From Fusarium oxysporum f. sp. lycopersici 4287 (taxonomy: Eukaryota; Ascomycota; Sordariomycetes; Hypocreales; Nectriaceae): 64,000 bases of DNA. Numbering within the stretch: position 1 is the stretch's first letter; each line of letters starts with the position of its first letter. The notes beneath the pieces were generated by a model. It saw only the letters and a list, made by a program, of their open reading frames with translations, was not told the DNA's origin and did not search any database. The DNA is taken from the NCBI RefSeq assembly GCF_000149955.1, contig NC_030990.1, forward strand, positions 1,426,001 through 1,490,000, read 5' to 3'. Of the stretch, positions 10,276-20,948 are shown piece after piece. Made by a program: the position numbers and the translations under genes.

Positions 10276-13200
10276 GGAAATGCTTGGGTCCTGTGAAAAT
10301 GGAATGACCTGTAGATCAAGGGGAATTGTGTGTTTACCAATCCGGGAGCTTCAAAGAAATGCAATAGAGTTGGATATTCAAAAGGGCTTTCTGCCACGGT
10401 TGTATCATTAGATTTTTCTACTCGGAAAGATACCCGTTAGAATGGATCCACGTTAGGATCCTAAAATTGTTTCAGACATCATTCTCGATTATGCGACCAT
10501 CAGTGCTGTGCAAGTATTCTGCGTGACGTCTGCAGAACTCACCATTCATTCTCGATCATCTTTGACATTGACATCAATATACGATTATACGCACCCCAGA
10601 AACAAAAGCTCTCGTCAGCAACCGGTAGGTCGAGAAGATCGACTAGCTGCGGCTTGGCCTTCCCAAAAATGCTTTTTACGACCTATAGAATGTTGGTGGA
10701 GAAGACCTTCGCGATGTTCATAGTTTCGAGTCGTTGAATAGGTTGGTGGATTCCTGGGACCATGGCTATTGGTAAAACAATATTGGTGGCTATGTCGCTC
10801 AGGCTCGCCTGTTGTTTGGTACTATCAGAAGAAGACACCTGTTTTGAGTAGAGTGTCGACTTCTTTGTCAACTGGTATCTCGCTATCAACAGCTGCATGT
10901 CCATTGACGGCTTGCCAACAAATTGGTGGAGTCTGGTGGCCCATTATCTATTGTTGTATTGCTGTTTGGGTGTACCAACTCTTCTTCTTCTTCTTCTTCT
11001 TCTTCGTTGTTCATCATATGAGGTCGTTTCCCGGGTCATCGAAGAGTTGGTCGATCGGTAACCCATCAAGTTCATAGTGCCATCCTCAAGTAAAACAGTC
11101 TGCGTCAACAGAACTCCAAGGCAAGAAGCGATCACTTGACTCATTGGCAGTATTGTTACAACATGTTAGTTCTGTACGAAGACATAGATGTACACTATAT
11201 GCTATATCTGACCATTCTTGATGATCTAGAATTATAGCTGGCAAAGTGCCTTTTGGTTGGCTCCACGAGTCCGGAGCTTGCATTCGGCAATGCGAATTGT
11301 GTTATGCAATACTTGCTGTTGTTCCCTAAGCCTAGACTTTACGATGGCAATCACTATATCTAACGTCAGAGTTGTCGGTTACTATCGACAGGAGGAGGAA
11401 CAGAAAACAGCTTACTGCTAGACTCCGACATAGAGATCAGGTCATTAATGCAAAACTATATCCCTATTTATAACGACAACAAAACAAGATTCCCGGAGAA
11501 GTCTTGGTATTCTTTGAAGTATAAAGGGTCGGGCAGGTCAGACCTCATTGGGCACAAACAGCTAATTCGGGAAACCGATAGTCATCCACCGTATGTTCAA
11601 GACGCTTGAAACCACTGATTTTACGGGATCGTTCTTCAAGACAGGGGAACATAAAAAGAGATGTAACATCTAGTACGTCCAGTCCTGACTACCGAACCTG
11701 GCGAGATATGCGGACTTTTGGGGTTCATGATATTTGCAATAATTCGAGAGTACGATACCTGTGACGAAGCTGCCAGAACCAACCGCTGTTGTGTTAAAAC
11801 ATCATCAGGCTGTCGATGCATCAATTATCCGATGATATCCGCTTTACCATAGTTTCTATGTCACAACTGCCATATACAGCAAATTACATTTGCCAAACAA
11901 AGTACTACTCCGGACTGTCTCTCTAATCATGTTGTCGGAAGCGGCGACTTGGCAATCAGAAAGTTCTGGATGGGTGAGTGTACTGATCCTGTCCAATCGA
12001 ATCGCTGCGGATCATTGCTCGTTGAAAGAAGCTTAAATTAAGCTGCATTCAAGGATTATTGTAGTGCGGGGCGATTAGGCGGGAATAGGAAGGTGGCAGT
12101 CCACAGAACAGAGAGCTGGAGATGGTCTCGTGTGGTGGTCTGGTAGATAATACGGTAGATGTCCTTGGTGATGGGCGCAAAAATGTCATTGTATCTTTCA
12201 AGGGATATCTTGATTCAACGATACTGGCCTACAGTGGTCCTTCGAGGGAGATTCTGTCACCTCCTGGTAGCATGAAACCAAGAAGGACCATCGACTAGTA
12301 AATCTTTGAGTATAAGTCATAGTGCAGTAATATGCCCCGGAGCAATTTTCGTATCCCATTGGTACGAACCCTTATCATGGCCGACCAGACAACCTTAAAC
12401 CGACTGCAACACGCAAATCCCATACCATCCTCTACTTATCTGTTCCCCATTTATCATGCCCAGACTTACAAAAGTTCTTGAAGTTCCATGGATCTTCTTA
12501 TGCCAAGATCCAGCAACGACCACCAGCACCTAGCCCCCCCAGTGTCTGTCTTGGCATCCTCGTTATCACGGGACGGCTGCAGACTGGCTAATCAGGAACG
12601 TTTTGACTGCTTCAGATGCATACTGAGTTTAGCTCTGTAACCTTTGTGTCGCATTGTCGGAGTCATATCCTAACTTGGATTCCACAGATAAGGACTATAC
12701 GGTTTGCCAAGTCGAAGGCATCAATACCTCGATACTCTGGTCCTTATCAAAAAGCTTCTCGCTACCAGAGGCGAAAGTCGCACAACTCTTTATGAGTTCA
12801 TTGATGCAATATTGCGACTGTAGAGCTTCAAAATGTTAGCTTATGTACATAACATAGGTGGCGATCTGAAGTCTCACACAGACCCTATCGCCCAGATGCA
12901 GAAATAAATTTCCCGAACATTGGCTTGCATTGGCAAGCTTAAGGGCGCTACTAAGAACTTTTTTCCCTTTGCCAAGTAAATGTGAGACTAGTATACTGCA
13001 AAAGTTCAACCTCATCCTAACATGGAGCGTTTAGATTGTACATACAGTGGTATAAGATGCCCAACCAACAGTATGCACATCGCTTCCTTGATGACCGTAA
13101 AATCCTGTCTCGACTATCAAACTGCATGAGATATCTTGGCAGGATGAGAAGGAATCCACCCTTGTCGTGAGGCTCCTGGTATCAAGCCTTTTATAGTAGG

Positions 13201-13526
13201 TAGCAATTACGACCTTCTTCTTTCACCGCATCCTTGCAGTTGATACATCCTCCTGACTTCCAAGATGCATATCTCGCGTTTTCTCGTCAGATCTGGCGTC
13301 TTGGCTTTGTCTAATTGCCTTCCTCTGGCTTTTTATTCGATGCCGATCGTACTCGGTGCTATCCGGTGTACAAGGTCCATTATGGTAGCATTGTCCGACA
13401 CTCTAGAAGATATAAAACACCTCTGCCCGTAACGGACGTCTCTGTCTAGTGTCTTGCAGATTACTGTTGCATTGGCCTCTATCTTGTCTCATTCTTGCGG
13501 TCCCAAAGATCAGCACACCTACGACC
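10276..13526. other. Gene-poor region between ERG2 and the peptide transporter
   Basis: 3.25 kb with only short unrelated open frames on both strands. It contains one trinucleotide repeat (10981-11004). The last few hundred bases are the transporter's promoter and leader. I find no tRNA, transposon end or eroded gene here. Confidence 0.5.
10981..11004 (+). repeat. (CTT)8 microsatellite
   Basis: Eight perfect CTT units in non-coding DNA. It is a likely polymorphic site and has no visible function. Confidence 0.95.
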
Positions 13527-15601
13527 ATGGCGCCTGCAGGAGACAGTCTCGCCGAGCCCATCACCGTGGCCGGTCTCCGAGCTGAAGTCCTTGACGAGAA
13601 GCGAGCTTCTATCTCTGCTGAGAAGAGGGCCTCTATCGCCACCGACCCTCGTCCAGCCACTGCAGATGCGGGAGCTGTTACCCCCGCTGGTGTTGTCACA
13701 CCAGATGGTCAGTTTCCGACTGCTGAGGAACTAGACACTTTGCGCCGAGTCCCAAATAAGATTCCTATGAAGCTATTCAGTATCGCCTTTATCGAGCTGT
13801 GTGAACGGTAAGGGGTTTCCCGAGCCTTTGGCAAGGTGTTCTTGACTGACTCATCTAATAGTTTCTCATACTATGGTTGTACCGTTGTGTGTAAGTTTTC
13901 ACCGAGCCTCAACAACAGAAGTTCAGTCATATTAACCCATAAAGTCACGAATTTCATTCAGCAGAAGCTCCCCGAAGGCTCTACCACGGGTGCTGACCCG
14001 GAACAGCCTGGTGCTCTCGGCATGGGTCAGCGCGCCTCGACCGGAATCACCACCTTCAACCAGTTCTGGCAATACTTTATGCCCCTTCTCGGTGCCTATA
14101 TTGCTGATCAGTACTGGGGTCGCTATAAAACCATCAGCTGGGCTCTCGGGATCGATATCATCGGTCATATCATCCTGATTATGTCTGCCATCCCCCCCGT
14201 TATCGGCAATCAAGGTGGTGCCCTTGGCGCCATGATCATTGCTATCATTGTCATTGGTTTCGGTACTGGTGGATTCAAACCTAACGTCAATCCTCTCATC
14301 GTTGAGCAACTTGGTGAGCAGTACATGCATGTTAAAACTCTCAAGTCTGGTGAACGTGTTATCGTCGACCCTGCTGTGACGATCGAAAGGGTGTATCTGT
14401 GAGTATTTCCGGCACAACAAACACTTCAAAACTAATTAAAACAGTTGGTTTTACTTCTGTATCAACGTAGGGGCTTTGGTAGGGCAAGTGACGGTGAGTG
14501 AATTGTGTTCTTCATCCCGAAAATGAGGTTGTTGGTGTGAGCTGGTGAGGTTTGGTGTTGATGTCTAAGATTCCAGATGTCACAATTAATACTAACGCAC
14601 GACGCAGATGGTGTTTGCGGAGAAGGAAATTGGCTTCTGGCTATCTTATACACTGCCAACGTTCATGCTCTGTCTGTGTCCGCTCGTAATGTGGTTGAAC
14701 CGCCACAAGTATGAGCGAAGGCCTCCTGGCGGCTCCGTCCTGGGACAGGCACTTAAGACCTGGTTCCTCGCCCAGAAGGGTTGCTGGAGCATCAATCCAG
14801 TTGCTACATGGAAGAATCTTCATAAAGATGACTTTTGGGAGAAAGTAAAGCCCTCAAACTTCAGCCACGAGACCCGTCCTAAATGGATGACCTTTGACGA
14901 CGCCTGGGTCGACGAGCTCAGCCGAGGATTCAATGCATGCGCTGTCTTCTGCTGGTACCCAATTTTCTGGCTCTGCTATAATCAGAGTAAGTTAATCATT
15001 CTATAGAGATGAATTGTGTGAAGACTAACTAAGGTAACTAGTCAACAATAACCTCATCTCCCAGGCGGCCGTGATGCAGCGCCATGGCGTTCCCAACGAC
15101 ATTCTTTCGAATCTCAATCCTTTCGCTCTCTTGATCTTCATCCCGCTTAATGATTTCTTTATTTACCCGGCCCTCAGAAAAGCTGGTTTCCGCTTCACCC
15201 CCATCAAGAAGATCACGGCCGGTTTCTTCACCGGAGCTGCTGCCATGATCTGGGCTGCAGTTGTCCAGCACTACATCTACCAGAAGTCCGAGTGCGGTAA
15301 GTATGCTTCTGGTGAAGATTGCGCAGCTGTGGAAATCAATGTTTGGGCTCAAACCGGTAGCTATGTTCTCATTGCTCTCTCTGAAGTGTTTGCTTCTATT
15401 ACTTCTCTTGAGTATGCCTTCTCGAAGGCACCCAAGAACATGCGTTCCATGGTTCAGGCTGTTGCGCTTTTCATGACAGCTTTCTCAGCTGCCCTTGGAC
15501 AGGCTCTCGTTGGTCTTGCAGCCGATCCTCTTCTTGTTTGGAACTATGGTGTCGTTGCTATTAATTCCCCGTCAGGGCAGTACCAATTACCTTCCACTTA
15601 A
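13527..15601 (+). CDS. PTR2: PTR2-type proton-coupled peptide transporter, C-terminus disrupted
   Basis: Plasma-membrane importer of di/tripeptides of the POT/PTR family. Six exons join in frame: 13527-13807, 13862-13890, 13945-14398, 14445-14493, 14608-14986, 15042-15601, giving 583 aa. Family marks are IAFIELCERFSYYG in the first helix, FWQYFMPLLGAYIADQYWGR, GFGTGGFKPNVNPLIVEQ and WFYFCINVGALVG. Exon 2 is only 29 nt. Translation ends at TAA 15599-15601 just after DPLLVWNYGVVA, where the last membrane helix should follow. Another frame downstream (about 15625-15712) encodes a transporter-like tail, RINLPEGHAGATADEEAPLG, ending in TAA. So the real 3' end seems to have lost sequence and frame, or the assembly carries small errors there. 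Confidence 0.85.
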
Positions 15602-15712
15602 AGATGCATTGGCGTCTAGGATATTGGCGGCGGTCGGATCAACCTCCCTGAGGGTCACGCTGGTGCAACTGCTGATGAGGAGGCACCGTTGGGAACAAAG
15701 GAGGCTAATTAA
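15602..15712 (+). pseudogene. Out-of-frame remnant of the PTR2 C-terminal tail
   Basis: Downstream of the stop that ends the transporter frame, three different frames in turn give pieces that look like a PTR2 C-terminus: TFHLK, then KDALAS, then DIGGGRINLPEGHAGATADE up to a TAA near 15712. The pieces are too short to rebuild a full last helix, so a deletion plus small indels is the simplest reading. An intron cannot be excluded because a CTAG acceptor precedes GATATTGGC. Confidence 0.5.
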
Positions 15713-15956
15713 CAAGTTTCCTTTGATGTTCCATTGATGTTAGTATCATGTACTTAGCTTATGATATCACTTTGTGACTTTGGATAAGTAGTTTTATGGC
15801 ATTATTGTCCCAAAAATACGCCATTTATTATCGCTATTTACTCCATTGATATGACCCATAACACTTCCGATCCCATGACTCCTCATTCCCATTGTTTTCA
15901 GCCCCGTCCTCCTTCACAATAAAACACCTACACCACAAAAGAAAACCCCCCAACCC

Positions 15957-17520
15957 TTACCTAACCAGATAATTCGCCCTTGCCATCCCATGCTTAACCC
16001 GGTAGCTCGCCATTGCATAACAAGTTCTACACCTTGTGTTCTCCCGGAGCCCATAAAATTTCCCTCCCCCCTCCCTTCCCTTACCACACTCCTGACACAC
16101 ATCAGTGTTTCCAGCAGCCAACCACTCCCTCTGAAGGGCGGGAGTGCCTGCACCGACCTCGTCTGTGGTCTTGTCACGGCGGTTTTTCTCTCTAAACACC
16201 GTGCAGGAGTCACATCGGCGTTGGTCGCACCGATTCCTGATATACCGGGTGAACTCTTGGTCAACGCCGCAAATAGCACAGATATCGCCATATACCTCTA
16301 CCCACGCGGCATCCTCCTGTACAGTTGGTTTGTAGAGGCATGCTGGACATTTTGCTTGTTTCATCCACCCCATCCAGCCAAGAAGATGACTATCCATGGG
16401 CCGCGGTACGTGACACGTCCCGTAGACATCATCATTGCCCTCAGCAACCCACGCCCTGTGGTTAACTGCATTGATACCCTTTTTTGGATTGTCCGAGTCT
16501 AATCCTCCATGAGCCCTTCGATAAATCAAACAGCCTTGGCAGCGGGAGTCAGGGCCATAGAACCCAAATGCCCAAGGGCCTGCACCAGGGTGTCGAGGTT
16601 CTTGACAGGCGGTATTTCCGCAGATATCTGGGTTGCCCTGGGCTACCCAGATGGCATGCATTTGTTCATCAGTGATCAGATCTCGGGGTTTCTCCTCACC
16701 ATAGTTTCACCTCCAATTATAGCATGGCTGACCTCGTCTGTTCTCAAACCACCCAACCCAACCTTTGTCATCGCAGCTTTCATTACCTTGGCGTCCACAA
16801 TTAAAGGATTGATTGACTTGCTTGGTTTCTTTTAGACGTTCAACATGAAGCTTCTGAGATGTGGGCGTCCAGTGCTGGCTTTGAGCCAGTGGCAAAGCAC
16901 GGTTAAGTCCCATTTCTCCGAAGTCTGGAAGTCCTGGTGTCAATACGGGAAGGTCAAGGGCTAATTGTTTCTGCACGGGGTTGGCAGATGGCATTGTTCA
17001 TAAGAACAATATCATGACCTGCTCTGCGATTGTTGTAGCTTATTGGTGGTAGGGGTTACCTCAAAAAGAGATAAGATCCGGAGGTTTGGTTCAATATCCT
17101 CCTGACATATCGCTTGATAATGTCTTGATCTTTTGTAGTCGGGAATATCATCGTATACCCTGCGTGACTGGCGTTCGTGATGCTTGACACGTCCATTGAT
17201 CCCAATGTAATTTTTATACGCGACACTTGATCCAACGTATACACCAATCGCCTGGTCCGTGTCAACTCGCATTGCAATATTGACGTAAACTCCCCAGAGT
17301 TTGAAGCTGCTATCAACAAGCAGGGGATATTCTGTAGGTAGAACTTCATCACCACATCGGGGATGCTTCCCAGGAATGCTTTCGTGAAATCTCCGATTTC
17401 AAGTCTTTGGAAGACTTCAATAACAACTTTGGTCATTTCTCTTCCTAAGCAATTCGTGTGGAACTGTGGTGTTCGTCGATCTGCCCAGGTTTTTGAATTG
17501 GCGATGATGCTGGTACATTT
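15957..17520 (-). pseudogene. GIY-YIG-like domain fused to five Cys-pair repeats, disrupted gene
   Basis: Read on the minus strand this is one gene in order. The first segment (about 17520-17335) includes IPDVVMKFYL. A frame change follows near 17330. The next segment carries GVY...YVGSS and INGRVKHHE, the signature spacing and Arg of a GIY-YIG nuclease fold, up to GAG at 17060. A 41-nt intron (17019-17059, GTAACC...AGCAG) comes next, then one continuous frame to 15957. That frame is interrupted by TGA at 16998-17000 and TGA at 16704-16706. The distal 300 residues hold five degenerate repeats of about 50 aa of the form W-x3-GN-x-D-x-C-x2-C ... C-x2-C-x2-YR-x2-HG, which look like C4 zinc ribbons. 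TGA two falls where a sister repeat has Arg, so CGA to TGA is plausible. Family unknown to me by name. The start is not resolved. Confidence 0.6.
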
Positions 17521-18364
17521 CCGATTAGTTCTCGGCCATTTTCAGCATCACGGGGATGTGACCATTGGGCATAAATTGAGGTAGATTCTTGGGGGTTATG
17601 TGCATTTAGCCTCAGTCATGTAACCCAGTCTACCGTCTCCTCCTCTTCTTCATCCTCTTCTTCATCTAAGCAAAACAGGAATACCGTTACGTCAAGCTAG
17701 GCAGAGGCACGCGTTCCCTCGCCCAGGACGACGGTAGCCTGTTAGCATCAGGGTCTTGTTTGTGTGAAGTTGCGCCTGGCCCATCTCTTTGGTTCCCCGC
17801 TTATGGTTAGGCCTTGGGTTTTCTTGCTCTGAGCGTCCATTCTCAGGCCCCATGTTTGAGGATCAGGTAGGTAGATTGGCGATGGCGTTGCCCGCGGCAA
17901 TACTGTTGCAACAATTATCGCAGAACAGATCGTGATGGTATATCTCTCAACAGTGGCACGGGCGTGCCCAAACCAGCTCAATCTCTTTGACGAGAGTAGA
18001 TGGGAGAACTTGGATCTTCCAAATTTTACTGAGAAAGCTCGGAACCACCATCATAAGCAACGGATACTTAGGTAACTTTAGGATACTCTTAGGTAAACTT
18101 CGTATAAGCTTAGGAGAGCTTTTGATTAGTTACTTCAGATCCTTGATAGGTCTCGGCCTTTTCCTCTCTGTACCGCTCTATACGCTGAATGCAGAGGAAG
18201 ATGCTAAATGGTTAGCAGCCCAACGTATGGTGATAGATCTGCCATTTGGGGAGTTGAACAGCAATCCGCCAGGTATAGCAGGGACTGTCCGACTCTTGCA
18301 TAGTTGTTGTGGAAAGAATAATGCTGTCATATGATGATTAAGTAAGTCGATTAAGACACCTTGG
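17521..18364. other. Spacer between the two GIY/Cys-repeat loci
   Basis: Open frames on both strands (for example plus 17987-18334, minus 17748-17981) have no recognised motif. The stretch 18055-18130 contains short imperfect repeats built on CTTAGG(T/A). I do not call a gene. Confidence 0.4.
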
Positions 18365-19346
18365 CCTTCAAAGAGAGTGGTCTGCTACCGGGAATCCTGA
18401 TGTCTGTCGAGATCGCAAGAAGGTGAGGGAGGAGAGGACAATGTATTTGCGTGTATAGACAGCGCTAATGTGGACAGCGTATATATCGGTTCCAATGTCG
18501 GGGGGCGCCGTCATCGACCTCGTCGGCTGTTTTGTCCATTTGTTCCTGGTTTGAAAGAGAGCACAAAGGTATATCTCTTCTCCGCGCGGCGCGCCACGCC
18601 ACGAGAATGGTATACTCGCGGTCTATCCCCGTAAATTTCCACCTATTCCTCACATTCTTCTTGGTAGGCTGTCGAGCGCAAGCTGGGCATATTGATGCTG
18701 TCTTCCTCCAGCCTTTCCATCCGAGGAGGAGACTGTTGATAGGCCTAGAACACGACATGTCCCATTATACTCGCCGTGCCCCTCCTCCACCCACGTCTGC
18801 GCTGTTTTCTTATACTTTGGGTTATTGTTTTCGGCGCCGTGTGTCCTCAAGTGTAGGTAGCAGCCCGGGTAGCGCATATCTGGGCCCTATGATGTAAGAA
18901 ATATTGCATTTGCCGGGATTGAGGTTCTTAACAAGCCTGGTTTCCGCATACCTCGGGATGACCTCGTGCATCCTTGCATCAGTAATGAGATCTGGGGGCT
19001 TCTCCTCTCCGTGCTTATATCGGTAAAGCCAGCAGGCAGCGCAAACTCTGGCTTCAAGGAAGCACTTCCATGTCCTTTCATCGTTGAGACTTGCGAATAG
19101 TCGACCACAGCTAAATCAGTGATCTTCTTGGTCTGTTTCTTTCAACCACTCTTGATAGAGGGTCTTGTTTGATGGCATCCAATGTTGGTTCTTTGCTAGA
19201 GGAAGTGCCCTATTGAGACCAGTATCGGTAAAATCAGCGACGTCTAGGATCCCGCGTCTACTCTCGTGAGGGATCGAAACCAGGTCGAGGTGCGAGTGGC
19301 ATCCCCATGCGCCACCTATGCGTACGAGTGTTACACAAACTACCAT
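18365..19346 (-). pseudogene. Second, rearranged copy of the Cys-repeat gene
   Basis: Diverged paralogue of the distal half of the 15957-17000 gene. From 19346 downward it gives TGLNRALPLAKNQHW, then a TGA near 19116, then CAACWLYRYKHGEEKPPDLI. After a gap and frame changes it gives YLHLRTHG, then TWVEEGHGEYNGTC, then a frameshift and SLLLGWKGW...CPAC, ending with DKTADEVDDGAP. Each piece has a counterpart in the same order in the first copy (GLNRALPLAQSQHW, YGEEKPRDLITD, HLLGWMGW...CPAC, DKTTDEVGAGTP). The last module is present in the opposite orientation: plus strand 18375-18440 reads EWSATGNPDVCRDRKK, matching EWLAAGNTDVCQECGK of copy one. It is clearly non-functional as it stands. Confidence 0.65.
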
Positions 19347-19706
19347 TCTCGTTCGAACAGTCCCACATTTATTCTATTGTTCTATTGCGAGCATGCAAAG
19401 AAACCGCTTCAACGATAGCAGATGCACATGCATAGCTTCACATTGGCTCAATGCGACTGCAATACATAACCGGAATACGACCATCTTCTCTTCTCTACAT
19501 CTTCAACACCATTCATTATATGTGCGCACAGATTCCTACTCTGTATTACCGCTACCAGTTGATCTATACAATCTCAAACGCACCCTCGCTCAAACGCATA
19601 CTCAATACTCTTCCACTAAGGTTACAACTCCTGTGAATTAATACAAGCGCTTGACTTATGTTCGAGTAATAGGTCAACAACTGTTCATAAACAAAACAGC
19701 ATCACC
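19347..19706. other. Intergenic region upstream of the duplicated-module gene
   Basis: AT-leaning 360 nt with short open frames only. Nothing recognisable. Confidence 0.4.
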
Positions 19707-20948
19707 ATGTCCGACACTCCTCCATCCCGTGACCTCCTCACCGCGGAGCAGATGGCAGTCGATACAGAGTTGGTTGCAAGTCGAGCTGCTGGTCAATCGA
19801 CTGTCTCTGCAGCTGAGTCTACACGCCTGGAGAAGATGAGCTTCAATGACCTCTTGCAAGAATGGTGTAACACGCGGCCAGCAACTGCTCGCCATAACCA
19901 AGTTATTTCATCCGTACTACGAAAGTCTTTCTTCGAGCGAGCATTCCAACTTTAGGACTCCGATGATAGCTTTATATCCCTGCCACAGCTCCTTCCGAAC
20001 AAATTGGGACAGACCTCCGTGCCTGTCGGGAAACTTACCGACAACCTGCCTATCACACCTCTAAAGCGCAAACGAGGTCAGACCATGCAGGACGACAACC
20101 GCTGGGTAGCCAATGCTCCCGCCTTTCTCAGTGTAGAATTCAAATCCGAGCCAGAAGGGTGAGAGTTTAACCTTGTCTGAATGGAAAATACCGGGGAGCA
20201 CCAAGGTCCTTGTCGAATTTGTCAAGCTCAAAGACGAGATGACAAAAGCCGGGCAATTGGAGGAGCCATCGTCAACTGGGATAGAAATTAAAGAGTAAGA
20301 GCGGAGGAGTACAACACTCTAAACCGCCAATCTCCGAAAGTGGTTTTCGACAAAGTCTTCTATCTCTGGAATTCAGATGACGACATCGTCGTAATGCCAA
20401 CCTTGCATGAAAAGAAGATCCAAGAGACGTCGGTACCTGTTGGATATTTTGTCGAAAACCTCCCCATCACCCCCTCAAAGCGAAAGCGAGGACAGACCTT
20501 TCAGACCAACCCACATCGGATGGCTCAGGCCACGGCCTACATGAGCGCCAAGTTTGAATCAAACTCGGAGGGCAAAGATTTTAAGCTTTGCTGGAAAGAT
20601 AAGGGTGGCCTAACTGTGGGCGCTGAGTTTGTACGATTCAAGGAAGGGGTCACAAAGGCACAGGCCATCGAGTCCACGATCGTCAACTGGGACAAATGTG
20701 AGAGGGCAAGGGTTGAAAAATACAACACTGAACTCATCATCGCCCTTGCTCGAATGAGAATCGTCCGGTTCGCCCGGGAAGGGACTGCACTGCCCCCCTA
20801 TATCCCACAAGAGTTGCGAGTCAACAACAGGACAATCAAATGCAATCTCATCAGCGACGAGTTCGAAGAGCACTACAACATAATCAAGGCAGTCCATGGG
20901 GGGCTGAAAGGTCGCAAAATTGGCCGGCCCAACCATATGATAATCTAA
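19707..20948 (+). pseudogene. Decayed gene with an internal tandem duplication
   Basis: An 82-codon frame starts at ATG 19707 (MSDTPPSRDLLTAEQ...) and stops at 19955 after a likely frame loss. From about 19957 another frame gives DSDDSFISLPQLLPNKLGQT then SVPVGKLTDNLPITPLKRKR. Roughly 415 bp later the same module appears again in better condition (NSDDDIVVMP...TSVPVGYFVENLPITPSKRKR) inside an open frame that runs from 20340 to 20948. The first copy has a stop in place of the residue after EPEG and several indels; both copies share GAIVNWD/STIVNWD further on. The last 200 codons may still be translatable. No known family recognised; it is basic, probably soluble, with no membrane segment. Confidence 0.5.

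Noticed and set aside
16704..17000. Selenocysteine or programmed readthrough at the two TGA codons
   Set aside because: Filamentous ascomycetes are not known to insert selenocysteine, and a frameshift upstream in the same gene points to decay.
15957..20948. A DNA transposon or retroelement behind the decayed genes
   Set aside because: No transposase, reverse transcriptase, terminal inverted repeats or target-site duplications could be seen.
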